This document shows, piece after piece, positions 53,379 through 62,255 of a DNA stretch of 64,000 bases. The translations under genes were made by a program, and so were the position numbers. The stretch is taken from the NCBI GenBank assembly GCA_964276235.1, contig CAXYEK010000002.1, positions 62,001 to 126,000 of the forward strand, read 5' to 3'. Each line of letters starts with the position of its first letter. Positions within the stretch are counted from its first letter, which is position 1. Under the pieces are notes generated by a model, which saw only the letters and a program-made list of their open reading frames with translations, did not search any database and was not told the DNA's origin. Source of the DNA: SCGC-AAA076-P13 sp964276235. Lineage in GTDB: Bacteria > Pseudomonadota > Gammaproteobacteria > Magnimaribacterales > D2472.

Positions 53379-53396
53379 TTTAGCTGGGTTTTTTTT
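53370..53396 (+). terminator. Intrinsic terminator in the argF' leader
   Basis: ACCCAGC (53372-53378), loop TTTA and GCTGGGT (53383-53389) form a perfect 7-bp stem, extendable by G-T and A-T, followed by a run of eight T (53389-53396). It is 20 bases before the argF' start codon, between promoter and gene, so it can only make sense as a regulated terminator (it may also end GH16 transcripts). Confidence 0.88.
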
Positions 53397-53415
53397 ACTT
53401 TAAAAAAAGGTGATT

Positions 53416-54417
53416 ATGAAAAATTTTATTTCTACACAGGATTGGTCAAAAAAAGAACTTCAAGATATCTTGGATTATGCAAAAGATCTTAAAACTAATA
53501 AATTTCAAGACACGTTGAAAAATAAGTCAGTTGCACTTTTATTTTTTAATCCCTCGATGAGAACAAGAACTAGTTTTGAGCTTGGAATTCAAGAGTTGGG
53601 CGGATATGCAGTTGTTCTTCACCCAGGCAAGGATGCTTGGCCAATAGAATTCAAACCTAATTCAGTAATGGATGATGATTCTGAGGAGCATATTATTGAG
53701 GTTGCTAAGGTTCTTTCAGAATATTGTGATCTTATTGCTGTGAGAGCATTTCCTAAATTTATTGATTTAGAAGAAGACCTTTCTGACAAAGTTATAAATG
53801 GCTTTGCAAAATATGCTTCAGTTCCAGTTGTTAATATGGAAACAATTACTCATCCATGTCAGGAACTGGCACATATTTTAACAATGCAGGAAGAATTAGG
53901 AGACCTTTCAGGTAAAGATTACCTATTAACTTGGACTTACCATCCAAAACCTTTAAACACTGCTGTTGCAAACTCCTCTTTGATGATTGCAAGTAAATTT
54001 GGCATGAATGTAAAACTTTTATGTCCAAGCCAAGATTATTTATTACATCAAAACTATCTAGATCAAGCTAAAGATAATTGTGACTCTAATGGTACTTCAT
54101 TTGCAATAACTCATGATATTGAAGAGGGCTACAAAGGAGCTGATATTGTTTATGCAAAGAGTTGGGGTTCTCTTAATTACTATGGTAATCCAAGTGAAGA
54201 AAAAATTATTAGAGATAACTTTAAACACTTTATAGTTGATGAGAAAAAAATGGCATTAACTAATAATGCAAAATTTAGTCATTGCCTTCCATTAAGAAGA
54301 AATATAAAAGCAACAGATGCTGTCATGGATTCTGATTATTGTGTTGCTATTCAAGAAGCAGGCAATAGGCTGCATGTTCAAAAATCACTACTTACAAAAT
54401 TATTAAAGGAAAATTAA
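53416..54417 (+). CDS. argF': N-acetylornithine carbamoyltransferase
   Basis: 333 residues from ATG 53416, preceded by AAAGGTG; a GTG at 53410 is a weaker alternative. It matches the Xanthomonas AOTCase closely: FFNPSMRTRTSFELG (carbamoyl phosphate site, differing from the STRTR of ordinary OTCase), GKDAWPIEF, SEEHI with Glu90-Glu91 (the position of Glu92 that selects N-acetylornithine), METITHPCQELAH, LTWTYHPKPLN, and HCLPLRRNIKATDAVMDS with the lysine known to be modified. It makes N-acetylcitrulline instead of citrulline. It is the first gene of the arginine operon and lies behind the attenuator. Confidence 0.95.
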   Translation: MKNFISTQDWSKKELQDILDYAKDLKTNKFQDTLKNKSVALLFFNPSMRTRTSFELGIQELGGYAVVLHPGKDAWPIEFKPNSVMDDDSEEHIIEVAKVLSEYCDLIAVRAFPKFIDLEEDLSDKVINGFAKYASVPVVNMETITHPCQELAHILTMQEELGDLSGKDYLLTWTYHPKPLNTAVANSSLMIASKFGMNVKLLCPSQDYLLHQNYLDQAKDNCDSNGTSFAITHDIEEGYKGADIVYAKSWGSLNYYGNPSEEKIIRDNFKHFIVDEKKMALTNNAKFSHCLPLRRNIKATDAVMDSDYCVAIQEAGNRLHVQKSLLTKLLKEN

Positions 54418-54418
54418 A

Positions 54419-55609
54419 ATGAAAAAAATCGTTCTCGCATTCTCTGGAGGCTTAGACACTAGTTTTTGCGTTCCCTACCTTATTGAAAAAAACTATGAGG
54501 TGCATACCATTTTTGTAAATACTGGAGGCACATCTAAAAAAGAAGAAGATAAGATTACAAAAAGAGCAAATGAGCTCGGGGCTAAAAAGCATATAAATGT
54601 AAATGTTGATACTTCTTTATGGAATCAAATAATAAAGCCTTTAATATGGTCCGGATCCTTATATCAAGACAAATATCCAGCCTTATGTTCTGATAGATAT
54701 TTAATTGTTTCAGAGGCAATAAAACTTTGTAAAAAACTTAATACAAAATATATATCTCATGGTTGTACAGGTATGGGAAATGATCAAGTTAGATTTGATT
54801 TATCTATTCAAGCATTTGGTAATTACAAAACCATAACCCCCATAAGAGAAATTCAAAATAAAGTTGATGATGTCAGGGGTTATGAGCAAAAGTATCTTGA
54901 AGAAAGAGGTTATAAAGTCTCTGGGCTGCACTCGACATACAGTATTAATGAAAATTTAATGGGTGCTACAGTATCCGGTTCTGAAATAGACGAATGGAAA
55001 GAGCCGTCAGAAGAAAGTTACATTCTATGCAGTACTCCAGACAAATACCCTTCTAAGACTAAAAAAGTAATTATTGATTTTGTTAAAGGAGAGGCTAAAA
55101 AGCTTAATGGTAAATCTATTAAAGGTCCTGAACTTCTGAGAGTGTTAAATAAGATGGGTGGAAAATATGGCATAGGAAGAGAGATTTTTGCCAGCGACAC
55201 TATTATTGGGATTAAAGGCAGGTTTTTATTTGAATCACCGGGTATAACTATATTGCAATCGGCTCATAGAGCACTTGAAGAATCAGTTTTTACTGATAAG
55301 CAGAATTTCTTTAAACCTATTGTAGGTAAAAAGTGGGTAGAATTAGTTTACGGTGGATTTTATTTTGATCCTTTAACAAAAAATCTTGAGAACTTTCTTC
55401 AGGATATCCAACTTCCCGTAAATGGTAAGGTTACTATTCTTTTAAGTCCTGGCAAGGCAGAAGCTGTAGAAGTTGATGCCAAAAAAATATTAATTAGCAA
55501 AGAAGCTATCTATGCCCAGTCCGCATCGTGGGGAGTTGAAGAGTCAGCAGGATTTATTAAGCTTTTAGGACAAAGTACTGCAACATGGACAGATATTAAT
55601 AAGAAGTAG
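54419..55609 (+). CDS. argG: Argininosuccinate synthase
   Basis: 396 residues. The PP-loop ATP motif LAFSGGLDTSF is at the N-terminus; HGCTGMGNDQVRFD binds citrulline/aspartate. It joins citrulline and aspartate. In the acetylcitrulline route its citrulline must come from deacetylation of acetylcitrulline by an ArgE-like enzyme, not found here. It starts one base after argF'. Confidence 0.96.
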   Translation: MKKIVLAFSGGLDTSFCVPYLIEKNYEVHTIFVNTGGTSKKEEDKITKRANELGAKKHINVNVDTSLWNQIIKPLIWSGSLYQDKYPALCSDRYLIVSEAIKLCKKLNTKYISHGCTGMGNDQVRFDLSIQAFGNYKTITPIREIQNKVDDVRGYEQKYLEERGYKVSGLHSTYSINENLMGATVSGSEIDEWKEPSEESYILCSTPDKYPSKTKKVIIDFVKGEAKKLNGKSIKGPELLRVLNKMGGKYGIGREIFASDTIIGIKGRFLFESPGITILQSAHRALEESVFTDKQNFFKPIVGKKWVELVYGGFYFDPLTKNLENFLQDIQLPVNGKVTILLSPGKAEAVEVDAKKILISKEAIYAQSASWGVEESAGFIKLLGQSTATWTDINKK

Positions 55610-55610
55610 T

Positions 55611-56921
55611 ATGAATAACAGCATTCAAAAAGATACGATTATTAAGCTTCTCAGTGGAATGAGTAGTGAGAAGGAAATAAGAAAATATCTTGATAGATTT
55701 TCATCAGATGATTTTAGATTTGCTGTTATAAAAGTTGGCGGTGCTGTGATTCAAAATGATTTAGATAATTTAGTGACTTCTTTAGCTTTTTTAAATGAAG
55801 TTGGCTTAAGACCTATCATTGTTCATGGAGGAGGGCCAAGGCTATCTAATGAACTTGAAGAGAGAAACATAAAATTTTCATTTGAAGAGGGACAAAGAGT
55901 TACTTCTAAGGAAGTACTTGATGTCGCGATATCAATTTTTACAGAAGAAAATAATAAAATTACTTCTGCCCTGAAAAATAAGGGCATTAATGCAGTCCCA
56001 TTAGTTAAAAATATTTTTGAATGCCATATAGCTAATAAGAAACTTGGATTTGTTGGTGAAGTTGTTAAGGCTCAATGTGAAGATATTAAAGACATCATAT
56101 CTAAAGGAGGAATACCGGTAATAGCTCCAATTGGGAAAACTGACAATGGACAAATTGTAAATGTTAATGGTGATAAGGCGACCCTAGCCTTAGCCAAAGA
56201 AATAATTCCTGATAAAGTTATTTTTTTAAGTGAAATCGGTGGTATTTTTGATGGCTCTGACAAACTTATTTCTACTATTAATATCAAAGATGATTATGAA
56301 AGATTAATGAGCCAAGAATGGCTTCATTCAGGCATGAAACTGAAGCTTCAGCAAATTAAAATTTTATTAGATTCAATGCCAAGTAATAGCTCTGTTTCCA
56401 TTACTAAGCCCTTGAATCTAAACAGAGAGTTATTTACAGATGCTGGCTTTGGTACATTGGTTAAAGCTGGACATCAAATAGATAAGTACAAAAAACTTGA
56501 TAATAATAATCAAGAAAATATTACATCCATTCTTGAGTCCGCCTTTCAAGGTAAATTAATTAATAATTATTTTAATGGTGAAAAAAAAGACTTCTATATT
56601 AGTTCTTGCAATAGATCTTCGATAATTATTTCTTATGATCAGGATATTGCTTATATGGACAAGTTTGCTGTTATAGGTTCTGCAAGGGGAGAAGGGCTAG
56701 GAGCTGCTATGTGGAATAGAATGAAAGCTGACCATAAAAAAATTTTCTGGAGATCAAGATCAACAAATACAATCAATAGTTTTTATAAAGATGTTTGCGA
56801 TGGCTTTCAGAAATATGATGAATGGAATATTTTTTGGATTGGCATTAATGATTTAAAAGAACTTACTGGCTGTATTGAATACGCCGTAAGCCAACCTGAA
56901 ACAATTACTTATGAAAAATAA
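55611..56921 (+). CDS. argB: Bifunctional N-acetylglutamate kinase / synthase (NAGK-GNAT fusion)
   Basis: 436 residues. Residues ~35-295 are an amino acid kinase domain (FAVIKVGGAVIQ, IIVHGGGPRLSNEL, NVNGDKATLALA, FTDAGFGTLVKAG). Residues ~300-436 are a GNAT acetyltransferase with the acetyl-CoA loop SARGEGLGAAMWNRM and IFWRSRSTNTIN. This NAGS/K architecture is known from Xanthomonadales and some alphaproteobacteria and resembles vertebrate NAGS. It makes and phosphorylates N-acetylglutamate, the first two steps. It overlaps argC by 11 bases. Confidence 0.94.
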   Translation: MNNSIQKDTIIKLLSGMSSEKEIRKYLDRFSSDDFRFAVIKVGGAVIQNDLDNLVTSLAFLNEVGLRPIIVHGGGPRLSNELEERNIKFSFEEGQRVTSKEVLDVAISIFTEENNKITSALKNKGINAVPLVKNIFECHIANKKLGFVGEVVKAQCEDIKDIISKGGIPVIAPIGKTDNGQIVNVNGDKATLALAKEIIPDKVIFLSEIGGIFDGSDKLISTINIKDDYERLMSQEWLHSGMKLKLQQIKILLDSMPSNSSVSITKPLNLNRELFTDAGFGTLVKAGHQIDKYKKLDNNNQENITSILESAFQGKLINNYFNGEKKDFYISSCNRSSIIISYDQDIAYMDKFAVIGSARGEGLGAAMWNRMKADHKKIFWRSRSTNTINSFYKDVCDGFQKYDEWNIFWIGINDLKELTGCIEYAVSQPETITYEK

Positions 56922-57852
56922 ATTTAATATAGCTATGGTTGGAGGTAGGGGTTATGTGGGCCAAGAAATTATTGGTATTTTGAACAATCATCCCCTATTT
57001 ATTCTATCAAAAGTTTTTTCAAGTTCTGCAGCTGGAAAATCTGTAAGTGAATATACAAAAGCAATTAATTTAAATTACTCTTTGCTTGAAGATTCTAATG
57101 TAGATCTTGAGGGCATAGACTTACTCATAATGGCATTACCAAATGATGATTCTTATAAATACATTAAATTAATTGATAAAAAATACCCCGATATAATTAT
57201 CATAGATTTAAGTTCTGATCATAGATTTAACCCTGATTGGCAATATAGAGTGCCTGAAATTAGCAATCTAAAAGCATCAAATAGAATAAGTAATCCAGGC
57301 TGTTACGCATCTGCAATGCAGTTTTCCCTGGAGCCTATTAAGGGATTAATTAAAGGAAAGGTTAGTTGCGTGGGTATATCAGGCTTTAGTGGAGCTGGAG
57401 CTTCTCCTAATGAGAAGAACGATCCAGAGAACCTTAAAGACAATATTATTCCTTATTCACTATCCGGACACACTCATGAGCAAGAAGTTTCTTCATATTG
57501 TTATAAAGATTTATCTTTTAGCCCTCATGTAGGTAACTTTTTTAGAGGGATTCTGATAACTTCTCATATTGAGTTAAAAGATAAATACAGTAATGACGAA
57601 ATAAGTTCATTATTTAAAAATTATTATGAAAGCTCTAATCTTGTTAGTATTTCTGAACACATACCGATGATTAATAAGGTAATTAATTCACATAAAGTTT
57701 TTATTGGTGGCATTACTGTTGACGAGTCAGGTAAAAATTTAACAATATGCTGCGTTTTAGATAATTTATTAAAAGGAGCTGCTACTCAAGTTATACAAAA
57801 CTTAAATTCAGCATGCGGCATAGATGAATTAACAGGAATTAACTATGAATAA
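56911..57852 (+). CDS. argC: N-acetyl-gamma-glutamyl-phosphate reductase
   Basis: 313 residues. The NADP fold starts IAMVGGRGYVGQE; the catalytic cysteine is in ISNPGCYASAMQF; SGFSGAGASPNEKN and HTHEQEV complete the site. It makes N-acetylglutamate semialdehyde. The following transaminase (argD) is not in this operon; rocD at 29.7 kb is a different enzyme. It overlaps argH by eight bases. Confidence 0.96.
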   Translation: MKNKFNIAMVGGRGYVGQEIIGILNNHPLFILSKVFSSSAAGKSVSEYTKAINLNYSLLEDSNVDLEGIDLLIMALPNDDSYKYIKLIDKKYPDIIIIDLSSDHRFNPDWQYRVPEISNLKASNRISNPGCYASAMQFSLEPIKGLIKGKVSCVGISGFSGAGASPNEKNDPENLKDNIIPYSLSGHTHEQEVSSYCYKDLSFSPHVGNFFRGILITSHIELKDKYSNDEISSLFKNYYESSNLVSISEHIPMINKVINSHKVFIGGITVDESGKNLTICCVLDNLLKGAATQVIQNLNSACGIDELTGINYE

Positions 57853-59128
57853 AAAAATATGGAACACTAATGGTAAAAAACAATCCAATGAGGTAGCTGC
57901 ATTTCTAGCAGGCGAGGATATTGAATTAGATAAATCTATTTTTATATATGATATTCAAGCCAGTATTGCTCACGTTAATAATCTCTTTTCCATTGGAATA
58001 ATTAAAAAAGGAGAATCAACTAAAATAATTAAGTCTTTAAAAGATCTAAAGAAAAAATTTCAGGAAGGCTCTTTTAAGTTAACTAATAAGTATGAAGACT
58101 GTCACTCAGCTATAGAGTTTTATCTAACAAAGGAGTTGGGAGAACTTGGTAAAAAAGTACACACAGGAAGAAGCAGGAATGATCAGGTAATAGTTGCTAT
58201 GAGATTATTTGCAAAACAAAACCTTATAAATTTTAAAATAGAAAATAAATTAGTAGCTAAAACCTTCTTAAAGCTTGCTAAAAAGCATGAAAATCATCAA
58301 ATGCCAGGCTACACTCATCTCCAAAGAGCAATGCCATCTTCATGGGGACTTTGGTTCTCTTCCTATGCTGAATCCTTTATAGATAATATAGATCTTATAA
58401 ATAGCACTATTGACTGGATAGATTCAAATCCGCTTGGGAGTGCTGCTGGTTATGGAGTGTCTCTTCCTTTAAATAGAAAGCAAGTTACTAAAGAGCTGGG
58501 ATTTAAGAGAATTCAATTGAACAGTCTTTATGTTCAAAATAGTAGAGGCAAATATGAGATGCAAATTTTAAATACACTGAAGCAGTCCATGTTAGATATA
58601 AGAAAATTTTCATGGGATATGAGCTTATTTCTATCTCAGGAGTTTGATTTGGTAGAGATCGATAGTATTTATCAAACAGGATCTTCGATAATGCCAAACA
58701 AACATAACCCTGATGTTATTGAAATTTTAAGAGCAAATTATTCAATTGTTGCTGGGCAGTCAGCTGAACTAGAAAATCTTTTATCACTACCTAGTGGTTA
58801 TCACAGAGATCTCCAATTAACAAAGAGAAGCTTAATAGCGAGCTTTGAAATCACTTCTAAGTCCCTAAAGATATTACCTAAACTTATTAACTCTATCAAA
58901 ATAAATAAATCTAAATCAGAAAGTTATATCGATGAAGAGATGAAAATGACAGATAAAGTTTATGGTTTAGTATCTAAAGGAGTGCCTTTTAGAGATGCCT
59001 ATACTGAAATAAAAAATACTGACGATCTCTCGGATTTTTCAGACTCAGATTATGCAAATTCGTCAGAAGGGTCGCCTGGTAATTTAAATCTCAAGTTTTT
59101 AGAAAATAGACTTAAAAAACAAAAATAG
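57845..59128 (+). CDS. argH: Argininosuccinate lyase
   Basis: 427 residues of the fumarase/aspartase superfamily. HTGRSRNDQV, TSLQRAMP-like THLQRAMPSSWG and the signature GSSIMPNKHNPD are present, with the catalytic serine in that loop. It releases arginine and fumarate, the last step of the pathway. It is eight bases from a transporter gene that seems co-transcribed. Confidence 0.96.
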   Translation: MNKKIWNTNGKKQSNEVAAFLAGEDIELDKSIFIYDIQASIAHVNNLFSIGIIKKGESTKIIKSLKDLKKKFQEGSFKLTNKYEDCHSAIEFYLTKELGELGKKVHTGRSRNDQVIVAMRLFAKQNLINFKIENKLVAKTFLKLAKKHENHQMPGYTHLQRAMPSSWGLWFSSYAESFIDNIDLINSTIDWIDSNPLGSAAGYGVSLPLNRKQVTKELGFKRIQLNSLYVQNSRGKYEMQILNTLKQSMLDIRKFSWDMSLFLSQEFDLVEIDSIYQTGSSIMPNKHNPDVIEILRANYSIVAGQSAELENLLSLPSGYHRDLQLTKRSLIASFEITSKSLKILPKLINSIKINKSKSESYIDEEMKMTDKVYGLVSKGVPFRDAYTEIKNTDDLSDFSDSDYANSSEGSPGNLNLKFLENRLKKQK

Positions 59129-59135
59129 TATTTAT

Positions 59136-60428
59136 ATGGCCTTAGAAAGAAGTATGAAGCTTCCTGCAAGATTTCAGCTCATTATAATGTGTTTTTTTGC
59201 AGTTGTTATTTGCTATATGGATAGAGTTAACATTTCTGTAACTATTCTTGAGATGGTTAAAGAATTTGGGCTCAATGAAAAACAAAAAGGGTGGGTTTTA
59301 AGTTCAGTCTACTTAGGCTATGTAATTTCAATGAGTATAGGTGGAATTCTAGCTGATAAATATGGTGGAAAAATTGTACTGGGATGGGGGTTATTGCTTT
59401 GGTCAATTTTTACAATGTTAACGCCTTTTTTTGCTCATCACGGCTTCTTTTTTTTAATTTTAATAAGAGTTCTAATGGGCTTAGGTGAGGGTATTACCTT
59501 TCCTGCATGGCACTCAATGTATGCTAGATGGATCCCTTTTAAGGAAAGGACCAGAGCTATTGCAATAACCAATGCAGGGATTGCAACTGGAACTATAATT
59601 GCCCTTGTTGGAGCAGTAATTATTATGAATACTTATTCATGGGAATGGGTATTTTATTCTTTTGGAGCTATTGGGATAATCTGGTTTTTTGTCTGGAATA
59701 AATATGTTACATCTAATCCAGAGGATCATTTAACAATATCGGAAGAAGAACTTCACTTAATAAAAAAAGAAGCACCAGCATCATCTAAGGCTGAAAAATT
59801 ACCTTTTAAAAAGTTAGCTAGCAATCTTCCCTTTATAGCCATATGCGTAGCTTCATTTTGTAATGGCTGGGTACTTTTTTTCTTTATTTCATATCTTCCT
59901 AGCATCATTGAAGCAGATATCTCTATGGGAGGACTTGGAATTAGTGTTGACAGTAATATTTATATCTTATTAATTACAATACCTGCAATTGTTGGTGTTG
60001 TAACTTTAATACTTGGAGGGATTCTTGGAGATCACTTAATTAAAAAAGGCTATAAAGTTATTAATGTTAGAAAATCAGTTAATTCAATTGGATTTTTTGG
60101 ATCTGCAATTCTTTTACTAATCATGTCAATGCAAGATACTCCTGCTGGATTAATTATTTGCTTATGCTTAGTTAATACATGCTCTGGTATTTGTGCTGGT
60201 GGGTTCAATGTAAATCAAGCAGATATAGGTCCAAAATATACAGGATCATTATTTGGTATTTCTGGTGCTATGGGTATTTTGGCCGCAATAATAAATCCTA
60301 TTGTTGCTGGAATTATCTTAGATGAAACTAATTCGTATCTACTTTTATATTATATAAACTGCATCATTCTTCTCTTTGGCGGATTTTTCTATCTATTTTT
60401 TGCTAGCGCTGATAAACAATTTGAATAA
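59136..60428 (+). CDS. MFS transporter, anion:cation symporter (ACS/SLC17-like) family
   Basis: 430 residues with about twelve hydrophobic segments in two halves. Family signs include VVICYMDRVNISVTI in helix 1, GGILADKYGGK in the 2-3 loop, MGLGEGITFPAWHSM in helix 4 and RTRAIAITNAGIATG. ACS members carry organic anions such as sugar acids, phosphate or carboxylates. Being eight bases behind argH, it probably follows arginine control, but its substrate cannot be read from sequence. Confidence 0.88.
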   Translation: MALERSMKLPARFQLIIMCFFAVVICYMDRVNISVTILEMVKEFGLNEKQKGWVLSSVYLGYVISMSIGGILADKYGGKIVLGWGLLLWSIFTMLTPFFAHHGFFFLILIRVLMGLGEGITFPAWHSMYARWIPFKERTRAIAITNAGIATGTIIALVGAVIIMNTYSWEWVFYSFGAIGIIWFFVWNKYVTSNPEDHLTISEEELHLIKKEAPASSKAEKLPFKKLASNLPFIAICVASFCNGWVLFFFISYLPSIIEADISMGGLGISVDSNIYILLITIPAIVGVVTLILGGILGDHLIKKGYKVINVRKSVNSIGFFGSAILLLIMSMQDTPAGLIICLCLVNTCSGICAGGFNVNQADIGPKYTGSLFGISGAMGILAAIINPIVAGIILDETNSYLLLYYINCIILLFGGFFYLFFASADKQFE

Positions 60429-60495
60429 TTTCTCATTACAACATCAAAAAATTCTTAATATATTGATAGAAAGTCGTATGGAGTTATAATGATGG

Positions 60496-61269
60496 ATGGA
60501 AACAAAATTAGAAATAGCAAAAAACTGGCTACCTAGATATACAGGCATGCCACTCGAAAAATTTGGTGATCATATACTGATTACAAATTTTAAAGATTAC
60601 GTTACTAAGTTCGCTGATAGATTCTCTTCAGAAATATATGGAGAGGGTAGAGCTATGCAAGCAACAACAAATGATGACGGTTTAACAATTATTAATTATG
60701 GTATCGGGTCTCCTAATGCTGCAACAATTATGGATCTGCTGGTGGCTGTTAAGCCAAAAGGAGTTTTATTTTTGGGTAAATGTGGTGGCTTAAAAGGCTC
60801 TTCAGAAATTGGTAACTTTATCCTTCCTATAGGAGCAATTAGAGGTGATGGAACATCAAATGATTACTTTCCACCTGAAGTTCCAGCACTTCCGTCATTT
60901 AAACTTCATAAATTTGTTTCAGACATTATTATTGAGAAAGAGAGTGACTACAGAACAGGAGTTATTTTCACAACAAATAGAAGGGTATGGGAGCACGATA
61001 AGCCATTCTTAAAAAGACTAAAGAAAACAACTGCTATTGGTGTTGATATGGAAACTGCTACTGTTTTCTCTGTTGGGCACTACAATGAAATCGCAAGAGG
61101 TGCCTTGTTATTGGTTTCAGACGTTCCTTTAACTCCAGAGGGAGTTAAAACAGAAACCTCAGATAAAGAAGTAACCCAAAAATGGGTAGATCTTCATTTA
61201 GAAATTGGAATTAAGGCAATGACAGATATTGGTCAAAGTGGAGAAGAAATCAAGCATTTTAAATATTAA
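60496..61269 (+). CDS. amn: AMP nucleosidase, short (Bacteroidetes-like) form
   Basis: 257 residues: a nucleoside phosphorylase fold with the AMP nucleosidase features YGIGSPNAATIMDLL, FLGKCGGLKGSSEIG, RGDGTSNDYFPPEVPALP, TNRRVWEHD and VDMETATVFSVGH. It splits AMP to adenine and ribose 5-phosphate. E. coli Amn is 484 residues with an extra N-terminal regulatory domain, absent here; I recall Bacteroidetes proteins of this same length and sequence pattern. It converges on a thioredoxin-like gene with three bases between. Confidence 0.92.
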   Translation: METKLEIAKNWLPRYTGMPLEKFGDHILITNFKDYVTKFADRFSSEIYGEGRAMQATTNDDGLTIINYGIGSPNAATIMDLLVAVKPKGVLFLGKCGGLKGSSEIGNFILPIGAIRGDGTSNDYFPPEVPALPSFKLHKFVSDIIIEKESDYRTGVIFTTNRRVWEHDKPFLKRLKKTTAIGVDMETATVFSVGHYNEIARGALLLVSDVPLTPEGVKTETSDKEVTQKWVDLHLEIGIKAMTDIGQSGEEIKHFKY

Positions 61270-61272
61270 AAC

Positions 61273-61776
61273 TTATTTAACTAGTTCCTGAAAGTAATCA
61301 AATACATCTTGCATCTTTCTGTCTCTTACGGTGGTCCATTCCTTAGTAGAAGAACTATTCAATAAATTTTTATTTTTATCAAATACCAATACTCTTGGTA
61401 CTCCTTCTTCTTTAGCTACACCAAAATAGCTAATAAGATTCATATTTTTATCATATCGACCAACGTCTATATGAAGCACTTGATAGTGGTTATTCATAAA
61501 TTTTTCTATTGAAGGAGTCTTTAATGTGCCAGATAAAATTCTGCAATCAGGACACCAATTGCCACCAAAAATAATAACGGGTTGCTTAAGATTGTTAACA
61601 GCATCTTCAATAAAATCATTGACTTCGACTTCGCTATAAATATCTCCATTATATGGAAGGGGAAGAGGTATCTTTAGAACATCTTCTGAAGAAATTTGTA
61701 TATTCTCAGCATTAATCATTGTGCAAATTAAAAATAGGTATGAAATAGATAAATATTTAATTAAACTCTTAATCAT
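61273..61776 (-). CDS. Secreted thioredoxin-like protein
   Basis: 167 residues. A signal peptide covers residues 1-23 (ISYLFLICTMINA). The thioredoxin fold has the redox motif WCPDC in IIFGGNWCPDCRI, and the cis-proline in EGVPRVLVFD. It should act in the periplasm as a thiol-disulfide reductant or related; it is not DsbA/C-like by motif. It is single, between amn and a divergent DUF4345 gene. Confidence 0.82.
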   Translation of the reverse strand: MIKSLIKYLSISYLFLICTMINAENIQISSEDVLKIPLPLPYNGDIYSEVEVNDFIEDAVNNLKQPVIIFGGNWCPDCRILSGTLKTPSIEKFMNNHYQVLHIDVGRYDKNMNLISYFGVAKEEGVPRVLVFDKNKNLLNSSSTKEWTTVRDRKMQDVFDYFQELVK

Positions 61777-61832
61777 GGATAATTTATTAAAAAGATATTG
61801 TGTAACTTGTCAGGGAGCATTGCAATAAAATA

Positions 61833-62255
61833 ATGATTTGGCTAATTAGATTTTATTTATTTTTTATGGCAATAACTTATTTGCTAATTGGGGTATGGGC
61901 AATATTAGATCCTCTCCTTGGAGCATTAGATACTGGAATGCCTTCTTTTTTGGAAGCTGTTGGGCTTAATATTTCATCTGAAATTGGATACTCTGAAATA
62001 GCCGGCTTATATGGTGGTCTTAATCTTGGTATAGGTTTAATGTGTTTGATTGGAATTTTTAAATTTAATATTGGAGTTTTTGCCATAAAGTTTTTAACTT
62101 TTTTAACTGGCTCAATTGCTGCAGGTAGAGTAATCTTTTCATTACTTCCCACAACTCCAGGGTTTTATAATTCTTTCTTTATTTTTGAAGTTTGTGCCTT
62201 GTTAATAGGCCTAACGTTTTTATACTTTATAAAAAAATCAAATCAAGTTACTTAA
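61833..62255 (+). CDS. DUF4345-like membrane protein
   Basis: 140 residues, four hydrophobic segments, with EIAGLYGGLNLGIGLMCLIG in the second, similar in layout to the protein at 51760-52146. Such proteins are common and of unknown function. It overlaps the convergent antiporter gene end by 18 bases. Confidence 0.7.
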   Translation: MIWLIRFYLFFMAITYLLIGVWAILDPLLGALDTGMPSFLEAVGLNISSEIGYSEIAGLYGGLNLGIGLMCLIGIFKFNIGVFAIKFLTFLTGSIAAGRVIFSLLPTTPGFYNSFFIFEVCALLIGLTFLYFIKKSNQVT

